Shown here: piece after piece, positions 6,419 through 9,001 of the stretch
Layout: the number at the start of each line of letters is the position of its first letter
Numbering within the stretch: the stretch's first letter is position 1
Source of the DNA: Nanobdellota archaeon
Lineage (GTDB): Archaea; Nanobdellota; Nanobdellia; Pacearchaeales; GW2011-AR1
Length of the DNA stretch: 9,001 nucleotides
Direction of reading: 5' to 3'
NCBI GenBank assembly: GCA_030704765.1
Contig: JAUYDD010000118.1
Span: 1 to 9,001, forward strand
Position numbers and translations under genes: made by a program
Notes under the pieces: model-generated
Seen by the model: the letters and a program-made list of their open reading frames with translations, nothing else
The model's database searches: none
What the model was told of the DNA's origin: nothing

Positions 6419-6815
6419 TTTCTAAATCTTTTAATAATTCATTTACTTTATTTTTAATCAAGAGTATAGACTTTTTAGCTTTTTCTCTGTCATTATACAA
6501 GACATCTGGTATATTCCATTTGACAAGTTTTTTAACATAACTTTTGTTATCAAATACAACAGAAGGCAGGTCATCTGCGACTATTATTATAAGGTCCTGT
6601 TTTTTTAATAATTTTATAGATATGTTCTTGGGTTTTGATGCTGGCTTTATTTTAAGTTCTTTAAATGCATTAAGCTGTGCTTTATTGTTTATGCTACCTT
6701 TTATTAGTCCTGCACTTTTTGCCTTGAACTTAGGATTTTTATTTATTTTTTTAAAATAGCTTTCAGCTATCCTTGACCGAAATACATTATGCTTGCAGAC
6801 AAATAAGATGTTCAT
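6405..6815 (-). CDS. Low-molecular-weight protein-tyrosine phosphatase / arsenate reductase family
   Basis: Small (136 residues) cysteine phosphatase. Seen: N-terminal strand plus P-loop FVCKHNVFRSRIAE, with nucleophile Cys7 and Arg13 in the CX5R pattern, and WNIPD with Asp104 as likely general acid. No second thiol pair typical of thioredoxin-type arsenate reductase is present: Cys7 is the only cysteine, which favours a phosphatase. Its substrate is unknown. It starts inside the end of the HisG-HisE gene (ATGA, 4-base overlap) and its end overlaps the HisRS start by 14 bases, so it is part of the histidine operon. A histidinol-phosphate phosphatase role would fit the context but is not known for this family and is only a guess. 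Confidence 0.82.
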   Translation of the reverse strand: MNILFVCKHNVFRSRIAESYFKKINKNPKFKAKSAGLIKGSINNKAQLNAFKELKIKPASKPKNISIKLLKKQDLIIIVADDLPSVVFDNKSYVKKLVKWNIPDVLYNDREKAKKSILLIKNKVNELLKDLENGNY

Positions 6816-7789
6816 TTTTTAACTGCCTCTTTATTATTTATATTGAATTTTTCTTCATTTATTAAACTTTCTTTATTGCTCAAATTTGGTTTAATGCCTC
6901 GCCCTTTAGGGCGATTTATCCAAATTTGAGGCTTAAAAAATACTTCGGGCTTTAGCCCAATGGATTTTTTATTTCTTCTTTTATTTTCTTTTTCAATGTC
7001 TTCTATTGTAACTCCTTCTTTTGCAATTATTACAAACAGGAAATATAAAAGGTCTGCTGATTCCCATATTAACTCTTGATTATTTTTTGCAGTTATAACC
7101 TCTGCAGCTTCTTCTATTAATTTTCTTTTTAATAAATCCGGATTTTTAATTAGTTTTTGGGTATACGAGTTATCATCGGGATTTTGTATTCTTTTTATAA
7201 TTTTGTCATACAAATCATTCAATTTAAAATCGTTAATTGTCCTTCCTATTATTATTATATCTGACTCAAATATTTTATCATACACTTTTAAACCAGACTC
7301 TTCAATTGATTTTCCTGTACATACTATATCAATAACTAGATCAGCTATTCCGTATGTATAATATTTTTCTGTCGAACCATTAGCATATATGGGTGTGTAA
7401 TCTATATTTTTATATTTTAGGAATTTTTCTGATAATAGCTTATACTTTGAATTTATGCATATTCGCGGATTTCTTGGAATGGACTCCTTTGATTTATCTT
7501 TATCACCAAGAAGACATAAAGTTGGTTTTTTATAAATAAAATTTTCATTATACCATACTAATCTTTTTATAACATCCAATGATGTTTTTGTTTTTCTTAA
7601 TTTATATTCTTCAAATAAATCTTCTCCAGTTATTCCAACAGCATTTGCTCCAATATTCAAGAATTTTTCTATGAATTCTGGAACATCTTCTCCCCGTACT
7701 TCTATTATTTTTGAATTTGGATAATATTTATTTGCGATTTTCCTACATCTTTCCAAACCTGAATTCTTTGGTACTATGAATACAATCAA
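6812..7789 (-). CDS. hisG: HisG-HisE fusion: ATP phosphoribosyltransferase and PR-ATP pyrophosphohydrolase
   Basis: Two consecutive histidine-biosynthesis steps in one chain of 325 residues. Residues 1-183 are short-form HisG: strand MIVFIVPKNS, GANAVGITGEDLFEEY (47-62), and the phosphoribosyltransferase signature from Glu141 to Ile162 (E-x5-G, D154, TGKS in place of TGxT). Residues about 192-275 are HisE, MazG-like: EEAAE with Glu227 and Glu230, and ESAD with Glu243 and Asp246, the EXXE/EXXD metal site. There is no C-terminal ACT-like domain after HisG. Residues 276-325 are an extra tail written by a palindrome-rich insertion. The start is uncertain: TTG at 7789 is the first in-frame start after a stop at 7804-7802, while the only good ribosome site (7817-7811) serves an out-of-frame ATG at 7805. 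It overlaps the phosphatase by four bases. Confidence 0.8.
   Translation of the reverse strand: MIVFIVPKNSGLERCRKIANKYYPNSKIIEVRGEDVPEFIEKFLNIGANAVGITGEDLFEEYKLRKTKTSLDVIKRLVWYNENFIYKKPTLCLLGDKDKSKESIPRNPRICINSKYKLLSEKFLKYKNIDYTPIYANGSTEKYYTYGIADLVIDIVCTGKSIEESGLKVYDKIFESDIIIIGRTINDFKLNDLYDKIIKRIQNPDDNSYTQKLIKNPDLLKRKLIEEAAEVITAKNNQELIWESADLLYFLFVIIAKEGVTIEDIEKENKRRNKKSIGLKPEVFFKPQIWINRPKGRGIKPNLSNKESLINEEKFNINNKEAVKK
6879..6958. repeat. Palindrome cluster inside the HisG-HisE tail
   Basis: Three inverted repeats sit together in coding sequence. An 11-base perfect pair, ctcaaatttgg (6879-6889) and ccaaatttgag (6920-6930), encloses the hairpin cgccct-tt-agggcg (6900-6913). A second GC-rich hairpin, gggct-tt-agccc (6947-6958), lies just beyond. 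Both hairpins share the TTTA turn and are far richer in G and C than their surroundings. They encode the tail peptide around RPKGRGIKPN, after the natural end of the HisE domain. This is the look of a small palindromic element inserted in frame, as described for protein-embedded repeats in other microbes. Confidence 0.65.
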
Positions 7790-7805
7790 GACTTTCGCCT
7801 GTCAT
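7743..7805 (-). other. Possible leader ORF, or true hisG start broken by one base
   Basis: ATG at 7805 stands five bases after AGGAGGG, the best ribosome site in the window, yet its frame closes after 20 codons at TAG (7745-7743), overlapping the start of HisG in another frame. Only one histidine codon is present, so it is not a histidine-rich attenuator peptide. Removing one base between 7803 and 7790 would join this ATG to HisG and give a natural N-terminus, MTGESLIVFIVPK. A sequencing or assembly indel, a programmed shift, or a coupled leader peptide are the options. Confidence 0.25.
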
Positions 7806-7810
7806 TTTGA

Positions 7811-7817
7811 CCCTCCT
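7811..7817 (-). promoter_or_regulatory. Shine-Dalgarno site before the histidine operon
   Basis: Minus strand AGGAGGG, complementary to the 16S anti-Shine-Dalgarno sequence. It is five bases from the ATG at 7805 but 21 bases from the in-frame TTG at 7789. It is the only strong site noticed before any gene here and implies an mRNA with a leader, consistent with read-through from tRNA-His. Confidence 0.65.
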
Positions 7818-7843
7818 AGAAATAGATTGTTCAATTCTACAAA

Positions 7844-7915
7844 AGCGGAAGGGGGGAGTCGAACCCTCGTCACGCGAGCCACAGTCGCATATTCTACCGT
7901 TAAACTACATCCGCC
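7844..7915 (-). tRNA. tRNA-His (anticodon GTG)
   Basis: A full cloverleaf can be drawn on the minus strand. The acceptor stem GCGGATG/CTTCCGC (6 of 7 pairs; T6 faces T67) is preceded by a G at 7915 that supplies the tRNA-His mark G-1. The D arm is GTTT/GAAT with GG in the loop. The anticodon stem TGCGA/TCGCG carries the loop CTGTGGC, giving GTG. The T arm is GAGGG/CCCCC (A50 faces C64) with loop TTCGACT. No CCA is encoded. The base after C72 is T, so the discriminator is U73, not the usual C73, and would face G-1. Four T follow (7844-7841), where the transcript might end. No intron. It lies 54 bases upstream of HisG on the same strand. Confidence 0.85.
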
Positions 7916-7938
7916 ATATCTATAATTTAAATTAGATA

Positions 7939-7946
7939 ATATAAAT
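7939..7946 (-). promoter_or_regulatory. TATA box of tRNA-His and probably of the histidine operon
   Basis: Minus strand TTTATATT lies 24 to 31 bases before the first tRNA base (7915). No TATA-like box is visible at the matching distance before 7805 or 7789, so this is the best promoter candidate for the whole block. Confidence 0.55.
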
Positions 7947-8019
7947 AGTTTATCATTAATTGTTTTTGAAGAATTATTAAAAGCTTGGCTAGGATTATTT
8001 ATTATTTTATTTCTTTCTA

Positions 8020-8033
8020 TGGGGATACCCCCA
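8020..8033. repeat. GC-rich hairpin between tRNA-His and the gene at 8082
   Basis: tgggg-atac-cccca forms a 5-bp stem with a four-base loop and stands out in an AT-rich gap (7947-8081) that otherwise holds nothing I can name. It lies downstream of the minus-strand gene ending at 8082. No T-run follows the hairpin on the minus strand, so it is not a typical terminator. Confidence 0.35.
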
Positions 8034-8081
8034 AAATAATTTAGCTTTCATGGTTTTATTATAGAAACAGGGTATTTAAAA

Positions 8082-8795
8082 TTATTCTTTTAGTTTTAAT
8101 GGATTTTCTCCAAAATCTGGTTGGATTGTTTCATTTCCTATCATTACTTCTATACAAGACACTTTTAAGACTTGCTTGTTTTCTTCTTTTTTTATTAAAG
8201 AAACATATATTCTTCTATTGTATGGAAAACAACCTGTTATTGTATATTGACCTATGTGAGTGTCTTTCAACATTTGAATTGCATTATCTCTGACATTATT
8301 TTCACAAAGCATGGCTTCTCTAGCATAAGTTCTTAAAGATTCTATTTCTGGTGATTCTCTTCCAAATTCTTCAGTTAAATCTATTGCAGACCTATCTTGT
8401 TCTGGAACTATTCCAAACCATCTTTTTTCATAAGGTTCCCATGGATACTCTGGTGCTATATCACATACATAAGCAAGGAAATCTATTTTACTTCTGTCAC
8501 CAAAAGAAACATAAAATTTTCTATCTTTTCTTGGGAATCCTCCAATTATTTTAAACTCTCCTAATGTAGTTGCTAGTAGGGTTTCTATTGACCCTTTCCT
8601 TATATCATAATGAGGATTTGCAATTGCTTCTAGAACTAAATATCTAAATTCTTGCAATAAACGTTCGTCGCTTTTGAAACTTTCTAATAAGGCTTTTATA
8701 TCAATAATTTTTTCTAGAGAATCAGGGTTATCTGGATTTAAAAATGGGCTTTTTCTTGAAATAACAGTTTTTGAAATATCTTCTTTATCTGGCAT
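8082..8795 (-). CDS. Unrecognised protein with two copies of one domain
   Basis: Function unknown. The 237-residue protein contains an internal duplication: residues 50-113 and 154-217 align with one-residue gaps, each a helical segment (EAIANPHYDIRKGSIETL / EAMLCENNVRDNAIQML) followed by a strand pattern G-E/Q-F/Y-x-I-x-G-x-FP and then R-x-F/I-YVS-F/L. The FP and YVS cores are the clearest shared residues. The linker (114-148) is acidic and rich in Pro and Trp; the first 40 residues look disordered. No signal peptide, membrane segment or catalytic motif that I recognise. The start is set by ATG at 8795 with a TATA box at -29. The gene stands alone: tRNA-His lies 166 bases downstream and element B diverges from it upstream. 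Confidence 0.75.
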   Translation of the reverse strand: MPDKEDISKTVISRKSPFLNPDNPDSLEKIIDIKALLESFKSDERLLQEFRYLVLEAIANPHYDIRKGSIETLLATTLGEFKIIGGFPRKDRKFYVSFGDRSKIDFLAYVCDIAPEYPWEPYEKRWFGIVPEQDRSAIDLTEEFGRESPEIESLRTYAREAMLCENNVRDNAIQMLKDTHIGQYTITGCFPYNRRIYVSLIKKEENKQVLKVSCIEVMIGNETIQPDFGENPLKLKE

Positions 8796-8816
8796 GTTAT
8801 TTTAGTTTTAAAACAA

Positions 8817-8824
8817 TATTTAAA
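8817..8824 (-). promoter_or_regulatory. TATA box of the gene at 8795
   Basis: Minus strand TTTAAATA at -29 to -22 from the ATG, identical in sequence and position to the box of the DHS-like gene at 300-307. Confidence 0.6.
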
Positions 8825-8830
8825 CTTTTC

Positions 8831-8838
8831 TATATGTA
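8831..8838 (+). promoter_or_regulatory. TATA-like box before element B
   Basis: TATATGTA lies 33 to 26 bases before A8864, the counterpart of A135 in element A. It would form a divergent promoter with the box at 8817-8824. Confidence 0.4.
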
Positions 8839-8862
8839 ACCACCATATAATGATAATAATAT

Positions 8863-8886
8863 TATGTCGGAAATTGAAAACCTCAT
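8863..8886 (+). repeat. Conserved 5' block of element B (copy 2 of 2)
   Basis: Counterpart of 136-113 on the other strand, 22 of 24 bases the same. It is followed by a hairpin in the same place as in element A. Confidence 0.7.
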
Positions 8887-9001
8887 CTTTTAAGATGTCC
8901 AAAATGCTCTTCTCATACCTATCTATTTTAATGGATAGAAAGAGAAGGCATTTTGGAGCATACTAAAAAACTTTCAGAAGTTTTTTGGTACGCTCAGAAA
9001 T
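8864..9001 (+). ncRNA. Structured RNA candidate, element B (cut by window end)
   Basis: Second member of the unnamed family of element A. After the shared block comes a small hairpin CATC-TTTTAA-GATG (8884-8897). Next is a long stem, ccaaaatgctcttctc (8899-8914) with gagaaggcattttgg (8942-8956), about 15 pairs with one bulge, closed by an inner ctatc/gatag. The shared block GAGCATACTAAAAA (8956-8969) follows, and its second half opens another stem (taaaaaactt with aagttttttg, loop TCAG) that may extend through agcatac/gtacgct with one mismatch. No reading frame is evident. The 3' end is not in the window. Transcription is inferred from the upstream TATA-like box and the folding. Confidence 0.45.

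Noticed and set aside
6544..6759. Plus-strand open frames across the histidine block, the agmatinase gene and the gene at 8082
   Set aside because: They lie opposite well-supported genes and give hydrophobic, low-complexity proteins typical of antisense translation of Lys-rich genes.
6405..6815. Thioredoxin-coupled arsenate reductase
   Set aside because: Only one cysteine, so the thiol relay of that type is missing; no arsenic genes nearby.
1..9001. The inverted elements A and B as terminal repeats of one large transposon spanning the window
   Set aside because: The genes between are housekeeping, no transposase or integrase is seen, and the shared blocks include a covarying hairpin, which fits RNA better than terminal repeats.

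Overview
The window looks like a piece of an AT-rich archaeal chromosome, most likely from a small-genome lineage of the DPANN type (inference). Four observations point to Archaea. There is a deoxyhypusine synthase family enzyme. Six separate genes or operons have a TATA-like box exactly 29 to 22 bases before the start codon, the spacing of leaderless archaeal mRNAs. The tRNA gene has no encoded CCA. There is a Trm9/ALKBH8-type tRNA wobble methyltransferase. I cannot place the organism more precisely from sequence alone.

Layout, left to right. Positions 1-136 hold a structured element on the minus strand (element A) with a 15-bp perfect stem and a terminator-like hairpin. Positions 329-3611 form a polyamine block: a deoxyhypusine synthase-like enzyme, then an ornithine/lysine decarboxylase 22 bases downstream on the plus strand, facing a convergent agmatinase whose 3' end overlaps the decarboxylase by 18 bases. 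Positions 3703-5269 carry three plus-strand genes, each with its own promoter-like box: a Trm9-like methyltransferase and two small proteins I do not recognise. Positions 5270-7915 (minus strand) form a histidine block: a tRNA-His gene, a HisG-HisE fusion, a low-molecular-weight phosphatase and a histidyl-tRNA synthetase. The three protein genes overlap by 4 and 14 bases. Positions 8082-8795 encode an unrecognised protein built of two copies of one domain. From about 8864 a second structured element (element B) starts on the plus strand and runs out of the window.

How the parts may work together. The decarboxylase and agmatinase are two routes to a diamine such as putrescine. The deoxyhypusine synthase-like enzyme would act on polyamines, but three residues that bind spermidine in the human enzyme appear replaced, so it may make a polyamine such as homospermidine instead of modifying aIF5A. 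In the histidine block, tRNA-His sits in front of the HisG-HisE gene, which has a Shine-Dalgarno motif and no visible TATA box. That suggests the operon is read from the tRNA promoter. HisG here lacks its own regulatory domain and shares an operon with a HisRS, so a HisG-HisRS link is possible.

The most unusual signal is the pair of elements A and B. They share a 24-base block (22 matches) and, further on in the same order, a 14-base block (13 matches). Between the blocks lies a small hairpin whose stem changes on both sides. Each has a TATA-like box at a fitting distance. They look like two members of one small-RNA family that I cannot name.
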